A stretch of 64,000 bases of DNA from Trifolium pratense (lineage: Eukaryota; Streptophyta; Magnoliopsida; Fabales; Fabaceae): positions 2,852,001 to 2,916,000 of the forward strand of contig NC_060063.1 in the NCBI RefSeq assembly GCF_020283565.1, written 5' to 3'. The number at the start of each line of letters is the position of its first letter. Within the stretch, counting starts at the first letter, position 1. This document shows, piece after piece, positions 14,831-25,286 of this stretch. Both the position numbers and the translations under genes were made by a program. Under the pieces are notes generated by a model. That model had not been told where the DNA came from. It saw only the letters and a list, made by a program, of their open reading frames with translations, and made no database searches.

Positions 14831-15891
14831 ACATCTTTAAAAATTGTTCATTAGACCATGTGCAATGGATGTGTTGAATATTTTTTTTCAACTATTGAAT
14901 ATGTGCAATGAGGTGATGAATATGTTGTTGAAAATTATGTGGATAATCTGGGATTGAGAGTTTTCGACCGTTGAAACTTGAAACCACGGTTCCTACCCTT
15001 CACAACATCTTATTTGATATCATTATTCATTATTGGAGGATATCAACATGGAGGATATCTTAGGGATTTCATTAATGCTACAATTCATGCAATAATTTTG
15101 GTGCATAATTCTCAAGCAACATTACTCGAAAGATTTTTTAGTATTTTTAGCCCCTATATAAAGTCATTTTTAGTTTAACTAGGAGGTCCAAAACATGAGA
15201 TTGGACATACAAACAATCTTAAAATTTTAGGAAGAGTTTCTTATGAAATTTAAGGAATGATAAATGGTTCTTTATGAAATATATTCAATTTGATTCGCAG
15301 ATCCAAACTCAGATTTTGATGCCTAAGAGCATCTTTAGTAGAGTAAACTAAGTGAGTAAGTAAATTAAACTATTTTTTGTGAGTCCAAAGTGATTTGTAA
15401 GATTTAAAAAATTTATAGTTGATTTGAGTAGTTTTTACTTTAATGGTGATAGTTTATAAAAAACCAAATTTTCACCCCACACATCTATATATTTTTTTTA
15501 ATTTTAATACATTGAATATAAATGAAAGTTACTTTTTTGCATGACGTTCATTCAATAAAATATTATTTTTAGTGAAGGTAGAATTGTTGGCCAACCGGAT
15601 TTAATATGTGAATGACTTATTGTATTTATACGATAATTTCAAGATCAAAATAGAGGGATATTAATTTTTAGATGAAATAATTTTTTGTTTGATTTTACTC
15701 ATTTTACGATCAAATCTCCAAATTACTATATATATAGCTTATTTTGCTAACACAAAAAATCAATAGGAAAGAAAAAAATATAAACAAGAGATTAAAAATT
15801 GATATTTTTTCTGGCACAAAAATATGACCAATAATTATTCTCATCATAAATTAAGAAATGTCGATAAATTAGAGATTAAGTTGATACTTTA

Positions 15892-16219
15892 GAGGCATGG
15901 GCCGATGGGCGCTTCTGCAGGCCATGAAGGAAGCCAATCTTAGAGGTTTGAATATGGTTCAATTTGAAAGCGACTCACAGGTGCTGACTGAAGCTATTCG
16001 AACTAGGCGTAGTGGTAACTCGGAATTTAGTTTAATTGTTGCTGACATTATCAAAATTATGTTATCATGCATAAACTTTGAAGTGAAGTTTGTTAGGAGA
16101 CAAGCGAATATGGTTGCTCATACTCTTGCTCGGGCGGCCATTTCTTGGGCTAATTTCCATCGATTTGAGATTATTCTCTTATGTATTGAAATGTATTAAG
16201 TTTGTTTGTTTCATAAAAA
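15892..16219 (+). mobile_element. 5'-truncated LINE with RNase H-like fragment
   Basis: The open frame from 15897 reads RNase H-like sequence: LQAMKEANLRGLNMVQFES, DSQVLTEAIR, then VKFVRRQANMVAHTLARAA, the conserved C-terminal histidine region of plant LINE RNase H. It ends in a stop and an A run at about 16215. The flanks aagttgatacttta (15878-15891) and aagttaaatacttta (from about 16221) look like a slightly diverged target duplication. A truncated retroposed copy, not a gene. Confidence 0.75.
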
Positions 16220-16598
16220 AAAAGTTAAATACTTTATTTTCTATATATTTATAATAAGATTAAATATATTTTTTATTCCTATAATTTCACATAATTTTCG
16301 TTTTAGTCCTTTGTAAAATCTCCAACTATAACTCAATTGACATGATCATGAAGAGGAGAATGTTGTGCTGCAGACAATAAATAAATAATAGAGTTGGTCT
16401 GAGATGGAGGGTTCTGATTGGATCACGATAAAACACACAAAATTGACGCACACGACACCTACCTACTAGATTCAAAGTCACTATTCTTTGCGTATTCCTC
16501 TTCTTGGTCGAGGACTACTAGTTTAGTTTTGTCTCTCTCTCTCCTGGTCCAATCCAAATCATCAACTCAATTCAATTCCAATTTCCAACAAACTGAGA

Positions 16599-19283
16599 AT
16601 GGCAACAGAAGCAGAAAATCAGAGAGAGTCCATGCTCGATCATGTTCCTCTCTTTGCCAAAGAACTTCTCGCCGGTGGCCTTGCTGGTGGTTTTGCTAAA
16701 ACCGCCGTTGCCCCTCTTGAACGCGTCAAAATTCTTTTTCAGGTTCGTTCCTTCCTTCCTGGGTTTCCTTTCTTTTCATCCTTACTATTGCAAATATTCT
16801 TTCTTTCTTTCTTTCTTTATGTCTCATCTCTTTCTGTTTCATATCTTCAATCATACATACAGACAGACTCATAGGGAAAGAAATTTAACAGAATAGTTAC
16901 AGTTACAGTTACAGTCATAAGGAAGGTACCCTATATATGTAAGGGTCTATACTATACTATACTAGACTAGACTAGCTACTGTGATCTTGCGTAGATACAT
17001 ACTTATATACTGTAATACTAATTGCACAAATGTAGGTAGGATGAAAGAAACAACATGACCAATCGTTAGTTAGTTGATTCGGTGGTGATTGGCGCTGAAT
17101 ATGGTAGGGAGGAGCATAGTTCAATCTCCCGCAGCTGCGATCGGGAGGGGGCTGGAACCACCTTATGCCAGAACTAATCCCCGAACCAGATTAAACTGGT
17201 GGTGAAAAACCAAAAAAATAAAAAATAAAAAAAAATGACCGGAAACAGTTATATGAAATTTCATGTCATTAGTTGACGGGGACACTTGTTAGCAAGACCC
17301 TTTTCTTAAACTAGATGAATCACAATTATTCTTTGTAAACCCAAAGAGCCGAGATTCATAGGAGAATGTATTTTATGAGCTTAATTTCGTGTGTGATCTA
17401 TTTCTTTTAGATTCTTGATTCTTAGTACAAACTCTAACGGAACCGAGTCTTTTGCATTCCTAACTATTATAGAACAGAACAAATTTTTATCGAGGTAGCT
17501 GATTCACTTTAACTGCTGAAACTAACTTTAAACAACTTAACTAACTTGAATCAGTTAGTTACACTTACAGACATAAGGTCACCCTATGGCAGGGTCTACA
17601 CTAGCTAGTAGCTCCAATGATCTTGAATATTGTTAAGCACTAACATGGACACAGACATCGAACACAACCCTGACACGTCAACATACTCGATACCAATAAT
17701 AGTTTGAGAAAATTAATTGATTGTAAACATGTGTCAGTGTCTAACACTAGACATGTCTTCCATTAGAAGTGTCGGTGCTACATGTAATGTAATAATTTAG
17801 AGTAAACATTTCAATTTTATTCTTTCTCTTATAACTATCACTTTCAACTTCCAGCAGTTTTCATGTTTTTCCTCTTTTTTCTTATATTTTCGCTTTGTAT
17901 ATATACACTAGCACACTAGTAAAGTAAAGATATGTGGAATTTCGTCGTATTTCATTATTAGTGGACGGCTTTTCCTAAACTAAGTGAATAGATTGATAAA
18001 TCACAATCATTCTTTGTAGACTCGAAGAGCTGAGTTTCATAGCACGGGACTGTCTGGATCAGTTAGCAGAATTGCCAAAACCGAAGGTCTTTTGGGTTTC
18101 TACAGGTAGATAGCAATCTTAGGTGTTTTAAATTCTATCAATTAATCAGAATAACAAATGTGAAATTACTTGCAGGGGAAATGGAGCAAGTGTAGCTAGG
18201 ATTATTCCTTATGCAGGTCTTCATTATATGTCCTATGAGGAATACCGCAGATGGATTCTGCAAGCTTTTCCTAATGTTTGGAAAGGTCCTACCCTTGACC
18301 TTATGGCAGGGTCACTCTCGGGAGGGACAGCTGTACTTTTTACTTATCCCCTTGACTTAATTCGGACTAAGCTAGCTTATCAGGTAAACCATATTTCCTG
18401 TCAGATATCAAATCAATTGTCGTCCATGACTTCGATTGTATGTGATTATATGTGAAGTGTGAACTAAACTGCCTTTGAAATTGAAAATGCAGGTTGTTAG
18501 TCCAACCAAGTTGAATGTTTCAAGGATGGTAAATAATGAACAAGTTTATAGAGGGATCCGTGATTGTCTTTCAAAAACTTATAAAGAGGGTGGTATTAGA
18601 GGTCTCTATAGAGGAGTAGGTATGTGTTTAAATCTGCCTGTGTTGTCTGGAATTGGTAATTCGGTACTGTATTTCACAGTTGTGTTGATATTGTAGAACT
18701 CTTGTGTTAATCATGGCCACAGCTCCAACTCTATTTGGAATATTTCCATATGCGGGTTTGAAATTCTACTTCTATGAGGAAATGAAGCGTCATGTCCCTG
18801 ACGATTACAAGAAAAGCATCATGGCAAAACTCACATGTGGATCCGTGGCCGGTTTATTGGGTCAGACCTTCACCTATCCTCTTGAAGTTGTTAGGAGGCA
18901 AATGCAGGTAATTTACTTTATTTGGTTGTCAGAAATAATTATAGATGGATTTTGAGTAACGTGATAAAAAGTCGACATTGCCTGACTAGGTTCAAAAACT
19001 CGTGGCATCAGAAGAAGCTGAATTAAAAGGGACTATGAGATCCATGGTTTTTATTGCTCAAAAGCAAGGCTGGAAGACCCTGTTTTCAGGGCTGAGTATC
19101 AATTACATTAAGGTTGGAAAAATCATAGCACATTGATGCAACTAATACGGTAGAGCCGTTATGTATAACTAAGCATTTTTATTTGTTGTAATTCAGGTCG
19201 TTCCATCTGCGGCCATTGGCTTCACAGTTTATGATACTATGAAATCTTGCCTTAGAGTACCATCAAGAGATGAAGAAAACTAA
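16599..19283 (+). CDS. Mitochondrial carrier, coenzyme A transporter type (CoAc-like)
   Basis: An inner-membrane carrier of six helices. The closest plant relatives I recognise are the CoA carriers CoAc1/CoAc2 (At1g14560, At4g26180 from memory), which bring CoA into the matrix. Seven exons: 16599-16742, 18020-18105, 18176-18383, 18493-18619, 18723-18907, 18990-19112 and 19197-19283, giving 319 residues. The three carrier repeats each have the P-x-[DE]-x-x-[RK] signature: [14 protein letters not shown] and PLEVVRRQ. Other visible conserved pieces are [47 protein letters not shown] and [17 protein letters not shown]. The start is the first ATG after a T/C-rich leader. Intron 1 is unusually long (1.3 kb) and repetitive. 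Substrate is inferred from family membership only. Confidence 0.94.
16885..18060 (+). repeat. Degenerate tandem duplication within CoAc intron 1
   Basis: Two blocks (about 16890-17385 and 17555-18055) share ordered, diverged segments: 'ttacagt..cataaggaaggtacc' with 'ttacagacataaggtcacc', 'gggtctatactatac' with 'gggtctacactagc', and 'cacaattattctttgta' with 'cacaatcattctttgta'. The second block ends in real exon 2; the first ends in a decayed copy of its start. The first block also received the SINE. Confidence 0.7.
17061..17234 (+). repeat. Full-length-looking SINE in CoAc intron 1
   Basis: The head contains a B-box-like stretch (gcatagttcaatctccc). The body has ggaaccaccttatgccagaac and ccgaaccagattaaactgg, followed by an A-rich tail. 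It is flanked by atgacc at 17055-17060 and 17235-17240. The same 3' body occurs in two further minus-strand copies in this window. Confidence 0.75.
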
Positions 19284-20053
19284 CAAAATTATCAGCCAAT
19301 CATCCTCCCAGTAGGAATAAGATATCCTAACTCCTCACAGGCTTCAAACTGCCTTCCTCTTCTCATTCTATTCACATTTTTGTTTACATTATTTTAGCTG
19401 CAGATTGCATTCTTTCATATTGTACAAAGAGGTAGAGGTTAATATGCACCATACCAAGAAACAATAGAATACATTGATTTAAATCTCATTGATTTTATTA
19501 AAGTAGGAAATAATCTTATGTTGTTTAGACAGGACAAACAATGTATGTACAATTAAAGGATAAATTGCACTAATTGAATGTGCATGTAGAGAGAATGATT
19601 TGGAAATGTTGACATATAGTCACATCCCTTCACTGTATTCAGTTTATTCTATGCAGTCACCGGATTTCTATTTCCTTACAATTATTTGTTGATTATTTTA
19701 GTGCTCAATTTAACAAGCAATGATCAATAAGAGGAACTGTATTTCACAGTTGTGTTGATATTATAGAAACTGATTCAACATCACAACATGCTCATGTTTG
19801 TGTTGAGAAGTGGAAAAACAAATTATTTACCATACTATTGGCTGCATTATTTTTTTGTAGTCTAACTCTAACAAACATGTACTACAAATAAACAAAGCTA
19901 CAGAGGTTAATTCATATATGGAATGGAACAATCTAACTTTGTTTGATCTTCCCAAACGTGGGTTTGAACCTTGCACACTTTGGCAGCAAACAAAAAAACA
20001 ATCTAACAATGTATCTCATCAGAGTATCTACAATTGAGGACTTTTGACCAACA
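19284..20053. other. Convergent intergenic region, carrier and PPR gene 3' ends
   Basis: Holds the 3' UTRs of the two flanking genes. On the minus strand at 19950-19985 there is a B-box-like gtgcaaggttcaaaccc with no good A box; I do not call it a SINE. A 28-nt stretch repeated from the CoAc intron (ctgtatttcacagttgtg at 18666 and 19738) is also present. Confidence 0.45.
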
Positions 20054-21367
20054 CTACCAATAGTCTCCACAGGAGCATTTTCCATCTTTAAAATGATGAA
20101 ATCTCTTGTTGTCCCTCACAATGAGCTCCCTTCCAACAATCTTTGACATAATTTTGATAGCATTGTGGCAGTCTCCACATATACGTAAATTTTTTATGAT
20201 TCTAAGTGTAGTTCTCGGCGGAGTACTAATGAGACCATAAGCAATTGCCAAACGTTCACTGTGATACTGCAAGGCCTTCTCTTTTTCCTCCTCATCAATG
20301 TCATGGAGAACATATCTTGTATCAGGAACATAACCTGCTTCCCTCATCTGCCCAGTCAAACCTCTCAATTTCAAATAACCCTCTTCTTTATAGGGCATAT
20401 TACACCGATAATAACCCACTCTATTCTTCTCCTCCAACATGTTAATTGCAGACTGCTCCTTTCTCTGAGGTGCAGGCACTTTATCTGCAACATCTTTTGA
20501 AGGATCGAGAACAGTTAACAACTCCTCAGCTCGATCTTCGAGTTCTAAGTTTCCATGAATTCTCGCAAAATTTCCAAGAGTCTGCCAAATCTCAACTCCA
20601 ACTTCAATTGGCATATTCTCAATGAACTCCTCGGCTTCGTCCAACTGACCAGCACACCCCAGAACATTAACAACCGCCAAATAATGCTCCATACCAGGAA
20701 CAATTCCATACTCCTTCATGGATTCAAAGTGCACAAGCCCTTCTTCCACACCTTCTACCAAGGCACACGCAGCCAAAACCAATGCAAAAGTTTCCCCATC
20801 AGGTACTATCCCTTGTTGCTTCATCTTCTTAAAAACCAACAAACCATCATTCCCTAAGCCATTCAAAGTGTATCCACTAATCATCAAATTCCAAGAACAA
20901 ATATTTCTCTCAGTCATTTTATCAAACACTTTTCGGGCATCCTTCACGCTACCACATTTCAAGTACACTTCAATCAATTTGTTTCCCAACTCAACATCCC
21001 CTCCAAATTTTGATCTTCTCAAAAACTCATGAACCCTTTTCCCTAATTCAAGTGACTTTGAATCCTCACATAAATTCAAGAGTGAAATGAAAACACTATA
21101 ATCAGCAAAAACACCATGACCCATGAGTTCCAATACTTGATTGAGATTACCCTCTTGAAGTAAATGTGACAAGTCTGCATTTTGATGTTGATTGAGGGTT
21201 TGGTGATGATTCAATTTTGGTTGGATGGAAGGGTTACCCATACGTAAAGGTGGGATTTTTCTGTGAATGGAACGACAGTTGTTGGTGCCGTTTTGGCGAG
21301 GGTGAACTGCATAGGTGCAGAAAGGAGGGGAAGATGAAGCTATTGATGTGTGAAGTTTGAGTTCCAT
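20054..21367 (-). CDS. PPR protein with C-terminal DYW deaminase domain (DYW2-like)
   Basis: A single intronless ORF of 437 residues, starting at the first ATG (21365-21367; MELKLHTS). An organelle-targeting-like N-terminus is followed by a few PPR repeats between about residues 80 and 290 (for example [38 protein letters not shown]). The DYW domain carries a deaminase-like zinc motif HSE..CGDCH and ends [12 protein letters not shown] domains catalyse C-to-U RNA editing in mitochondria and plastids. The short PPR array, the lack of a typical E/PG-box region and the C-terminal wording ([37 protein letters not shown]) match the atypical DYW2 type (At2g15690 from memory), which supplies deaminase activity in trans to PPRs lacking it. 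Organelle and partners are inferred. Confidence 0.93.
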   Translation of the reverse strand: MELKLHTSIASSSPPFCTYAVHPRQNGTNNCRSIHRKIPPLRMGNPSIQPKLNHHQTLNQHQNADLSHLLQEGNLNQVLELMGHGVFADYSVFISLLNLCEDSKSLELGKRVHEFLRRSKFGGDVELGNKLIEVYLKCGSVKDARKVFDKMTERNICSWNLMISGYTLNGLGNDGLLVFKKMKQQGIVPDGETFALVLAACALVEGVEEGLVHFESMKEYGIVPGMEHYLAVVNVLGCAGQLDEAEEFIENMPIEVGVEIWQTLGNFARIHGNLELEDRAEELLTVLDPSKDVADKVPAPQRKEQSAINMLEEKNRVGYYRCNMPYKEEGYLKLRGLTGQMREAGYVPDTRYVLHDIDEEEKEKALQYHSERLAIAYGLISTPPRTTLRIIKNLRICGDCHNAIKIMSKIVGRELIVRDNKRFHHFKDGKCSCGDYW

Positions 21368-22440
21368 GCCACACTGCAATAAGTTTTAAGATAAAGTTTT
21401 TCAATTTTCTGTCTATCTATCCATTACATAGTAAGCTATTGATGTGTGAACTGTGAAGTTTGACCTTTCGGTGACTCTGTTTTCTTAAAAGTATTTCTAA
21501 TGAATTGTCAAGTTTGTGTTGTAAGGATACGATTTGTCGATTATTGTTATTTTTTTCAATATATTTTTTTATATATATTTGAAAAATTAAAGTTTTTTTT
21601 AAAAAAGAAAGAAAGAAAGTATGTTCTTTTTTTTACGATAGGAAAGTTTGTTGCTTCCTTGTTATATTTAGATTTAAACAAAATTTGTTACCTATAATAA
21701 TGGTTCATTGAAAATTTAAATCAGATGAGTATTAGGTACAAAAAAAAAAATAGGAATTTATTGGTGAATCAAGATGAATTTAGAAAAACTATCACTTGAA
21801 TTTAAAAAAAAAAAATTCAATTCTAAATATTTGGTCTACTCAGTAAAGATTTATCATTTATGTTAGTCTTTTTGAGATTTATGTATAAGGATTTAAATTA
21901 GTATTTTTTTTTATATAACCTAAGAGGGACAAATTTATTGAGAAAAAAGAATATGCGTAAAATAATTTCACACTGTTAACCAATACAAACCATATTTTTT
22001 GCCCGATCATCCACTAAACTCCACTTTCTTAGTATGGTTTTCGGTGTAAAATTAATTTACAGCATATTCTTTAAACAAATTTATATAACCAGGAAACTTG
22101 ATATAACTTTGGTTAGGTAATACAAAAGCGATCATTGAATTTAACACACTGCGACGTCCCGGCCTTCTCCATCAGTCAGGTTAGTGTTCTCATTCTCAGA
22201 AAAACAAAGAGTATCAGAAATATACTTTATCAGAATTTAAACAATCTCTAAGATAACAGAGGAGAATAAATTGACAAATAAAACTGCTGAATGTTGAAAT
22301 CCTGATTTAGTTCATTCTGTCCATATTGATGAATTGATTTAAATAAAAATCAGAGACACCGCTGAACCAAAATATCATATACACGATTTATTTTTTATGA
22401 TTATAGCATTAGATAATGAGTTTGGTAAAATTATATAGCA
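21368..22440. other. Intergenic region with duplicated F-box 5' leader
   Basis: The T/A-rich stretch to 22080 shows nothing. From about 22078 to 22200 (tttatataaccaggaaa, then tcaggttagtgttctcattctc) it matches 10093-10255 ahead of the dead F-box gene. This marks the leader exon and leader-intron donor of the intact copy. Confidence 0.55.
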
Positions 22441-22800
22441 TTGATGGGGAGGTCGCTGTTTGTGTATTGTGTGCCGGAGTTAGAGAATTGGAAAATCACC
22501 TATTTTCTTCTTATGCCACGGCTTGGTTGGTTTGGTCTAAGGTCCATCGATGATGGTTTGGTTTGACATTCGTATTGTCAGCATCCATCTCCTCCCTATT
22601 AGAAAGCTTCTTCACTTGTTACCGGTAAAAGAAGAATGGTTTCAAGGGTGTCTTGTTGGTGTGGTATGTTGTGATTTGGGTTCTTCCGGGGTCGAGAAAC
22701 CAAAGGATGTTTCTTGGAATTGGTTATTGGCTGAAAAGATTAAGTCACCATGCCTATTTTATGAATCACGTGTTAATCTTCTCGATTGTATAGCTAGGTA
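22441..22800 (+). mobile_element. LINE relic, reverse-transcriptase zinc-binding region
   Basis: In one frame it reads VAVCVLCAGVRELENHLF, then ATAWLVWSKVHR, a stop, WFGLTFVLSASISS. This is the C-x2-C...H and W-x-W pattern of the zf-RVT region of plant LINE-type proteins. It is inserted in the leader intron of the intact F-box gene and is not present in the paralogue. Confidence 0.6.
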
Positions 22801-22924
22801 GTTTTGGGTGGTATAGCATTAGATAGTCTACTGAGTTGTCAATGACTTGGTTTGGTTTTTAGTTTAGCTTGAGTATTACATGTATTTATCTTACCGATGT
22901 TGGTCGAGTATTCCTTGTACTTAT

Positions 22925-22928
<4 letters not shown>

Positions 22929-22991
<63 letters not shown>
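22929..22991. repeat. (AT)n microsatellite
   Basis: About 31 uninterrupted AT units, about 100 bp upstream of the F-box start codon. Likely polymorphic in length. Confidence 0.95.
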
Positions 22992-22993
<2 letters not shown>

Positions 22994-23087
22994 AATTTTA
23001 AATAAAAAAATCTTAACAAGTATTTGTGTAACTTTGTTAGGTCAGTCAAGTGTTATCGAAGATAAAGAAACGAAAGAGTATTCGAAG

Positions 23088-24702
23088 ATGAAAAGACAAA
23101 AGAAAAGTGAAATAAATATACAAGATGGGGACACAGACAGACTCACTAGCCTACCGGACCATCTTCTTCTTCATATAATTGAATTTATGAACATAAAACA
23201 TTCTGTTCAAACTTGTGTTTTGTCTAAACGATGGAAAGACCTTTGGAAAAGTATCACTAATCTCATGTTGCGACATGAAATGTATCTAAACCGTAGTGAC
23301 ATCTTCAACAAGTTTGTATTCCGGATTCTATATGGCCGTGACAACTCTCTTCCCCTTCATAGCCTAGAATATGATGTTGTAGATCCTTCTAAAACCGCAG
23401 TCTTAGACGTCATGAAATATGCTGCGTCACATAATGTGCAACAACTCATTGTCCATGTTAACTCATTGTTCAAAGAAGAGGATTTTGAATTTCCCCCTTC
23501 CATCTTTTATTGTCATTCTTTGACCTTTCTTAAGCTTGACTTTACGCATATGTTTCCATTTTTTTTGAATCGTAGTAAGAATATGTTTCCAAAATCTTTG
23601 AATTTGCCGGCATTGAAAACCTTGCATCTTATTTCTATTACTTTCACTACAAGTAACAATGGTTGTGCTGAGCCCTTTTCGACATGTAACATGTTGAATA
23701 CTTTGCTCATTATGAGTTGTTATTTAGAGGATGATGCACAAACCTTATGCATATCCAATTCTAATATTACTAGTTTAACCGTAGGTGGTACAAAAAAGTA
23801 TGAAGAAGCTCATAATTACAAAGTTGTGTTTTGTACACCAAAACTTACTTCTCTCACTATCACTGGCCGTCCTACTTACCTAGCCCCTTCTGCATGCAAT
23901 TTACCTTTTATCGAAGAAGTAAATGTTGATTACACTTTTCTTTATATACCATATGAAGGTTTAGTCATGAGTAGTTGGTTGCAATTGCTTGCTAATGTCA
24001 AGATAATGACTCTCAGTTTCCATACCCTTGAGCAGATACTTAGTGTAAGTTACTTACTTTAGTATCTTTTCTCCTCTTTATATTATTTTTTATGTTCCTC
24101 ATGATAGATATTAATAATCCTTATGACAGAATAGAATTTTCCCAATAAACAATATGATCTCTTAGAATATTCAATTGAATGTATCTTTTTTTTGCAGGTT
24201 CTGAAAAATAATGGTTTAGTGAAAAATCAACCTCCTTGCTTTGTTAGATTGAAGTCGTTGAAAGTGGAGTTAAGATGTGATTCAAAGATATCTAGTGAGG
24301 AAGTTAGAGGAATGGTAAATTATCTACTTCAAAATTCTCCACAAATCAAAGTTGATATCATTAAGCAGGTACGTACTGAGTTAATATTATTGATCTGCAT
24401 TAGTAAAAATTAAGGTCAAAATTAGTAAGAGTTAATTGAAGACATTGAATTTAATCTTTTATCTGACAAATAAATAAAAACCATGCTTGTCGCATCAATT
24501 TTTAAATTCATGAGATTAGAAAATTCGTTGTTCATGCTCTTGTTTACGTAGTAGCACTCTATATTATTAATCATATGCATGCACATAACGTCACTCTGTA
24601 TTACTTGTTTTATTAATTTTAGTATTTGTTTGAGATTTGTAGCCATGCGGGAGTGGTACTTTTAGAGAGTGTTGTTATGCAAAGTTTGAAGCAGCAGATT
24701 AA
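23088..24702 (+). CDS. F-box/LRR (FBD-type) protein, intact copy
   Basis: Three exons (23088-24044, 24198-24368, 24643-24702) give 395 residues. The N-terminal F-box is DRLTSLPDHLLLHIIEFMNI then HSVQTCVLSKRWKDLWK. Leucine-rich segments follow (LHSLEYDV, HSLTFLKLDF, NLPALKTLHLISITF, NMLNTLLIMSCYLEDDAQTL), and exon 2 has an FBD-like strand (RLKSLKVELRCDSKISSEEV). Such proteins are substrate receptors of SCF E3 ligases; the target is unknown. The last exon is set by the acceptor at 24642. Its frame is supported by the dead paralogue, which shares the PC....R.CCY.K pattern; the alternative frame is longer but has no paralogue support at its start. The ATG at 23088 matches the start of the paralogue. 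Confidence 0.88.
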
Positions 24703-25286
24703 TCAATTAATGGAGCAATACATATTGAGGTCTGAGGACGATGGTGGTGTCAGTAATGTTGGCTACAACAACCAGCTCTTTGTATAACAATATTTATTTG
24801 TTTTAAGTCATGGTATTTGTATAGTTAATTTGTGATAATTAGTTGCATAATGAGTACTTTGTGTAAGATTAATTAAATATGTTTTTAGTTGTTATAAATA
24901 TCTCAATTTTGACTCTTAGTCTCCATAAAAAAACTCAATACAACTGGCAACTTAGTAGAAGGCCATAAAGTGAGATTAACTTACCTTTCAACCAAAAATA
25001 TGGTTTCTTAATTCAAAAAGTCTCAATTGATGGAAAAGTTTATGAAAGTGAGTCACTTTGGATGAATGGCATAATTTGGTCACAATTAAATTCAAGATGT
25101 ATAAATTAGGACAAGTTTATCTACCTAACTTATTGCTTCAACAAGTGCTTTTACACAAACAGATACACCCTTCAAGGGATTTCAATGTCTATGATAGTCA
25201 TAATACATCTAGTATTAAATAAATTCTATGTGTAACTATAAAATTGAACAGGTATATTTTGTACATTCTTCACTGTCAAATGTCAA
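24703..25286. other. Convergent intergenic region between the F-box and ET-like genes
   Basis: It contains the 3' flanks of both genes and no other recognised feature. The out-of-frame continuation of F-box exon 3 (to about 24787) is open but not assigned. Confidence 0.5.

Noticed and set aside
19950..19985. SINE on the minus strand
   Set aside because: Only a B-box-like match; no A box, tail or target duplication.
20245..21032. Several plus-strand ORFs
   Set aside because: Antisense shadows of the intronless PPR gene.
22869..24062. Extended F-box ORF starting before the AT repeat
   Set aside because: The extra N-terminus is mostly (IY)n from the AT microsatellite. The ATG at 23088 matches the paralogue's start.
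24643..24787. Longer reading of F-box exon 3 (47 codons)
   Set aside because: Needs a splice phase that does not match exon 2. The shorter frame is the one shared with the dead paralogue.
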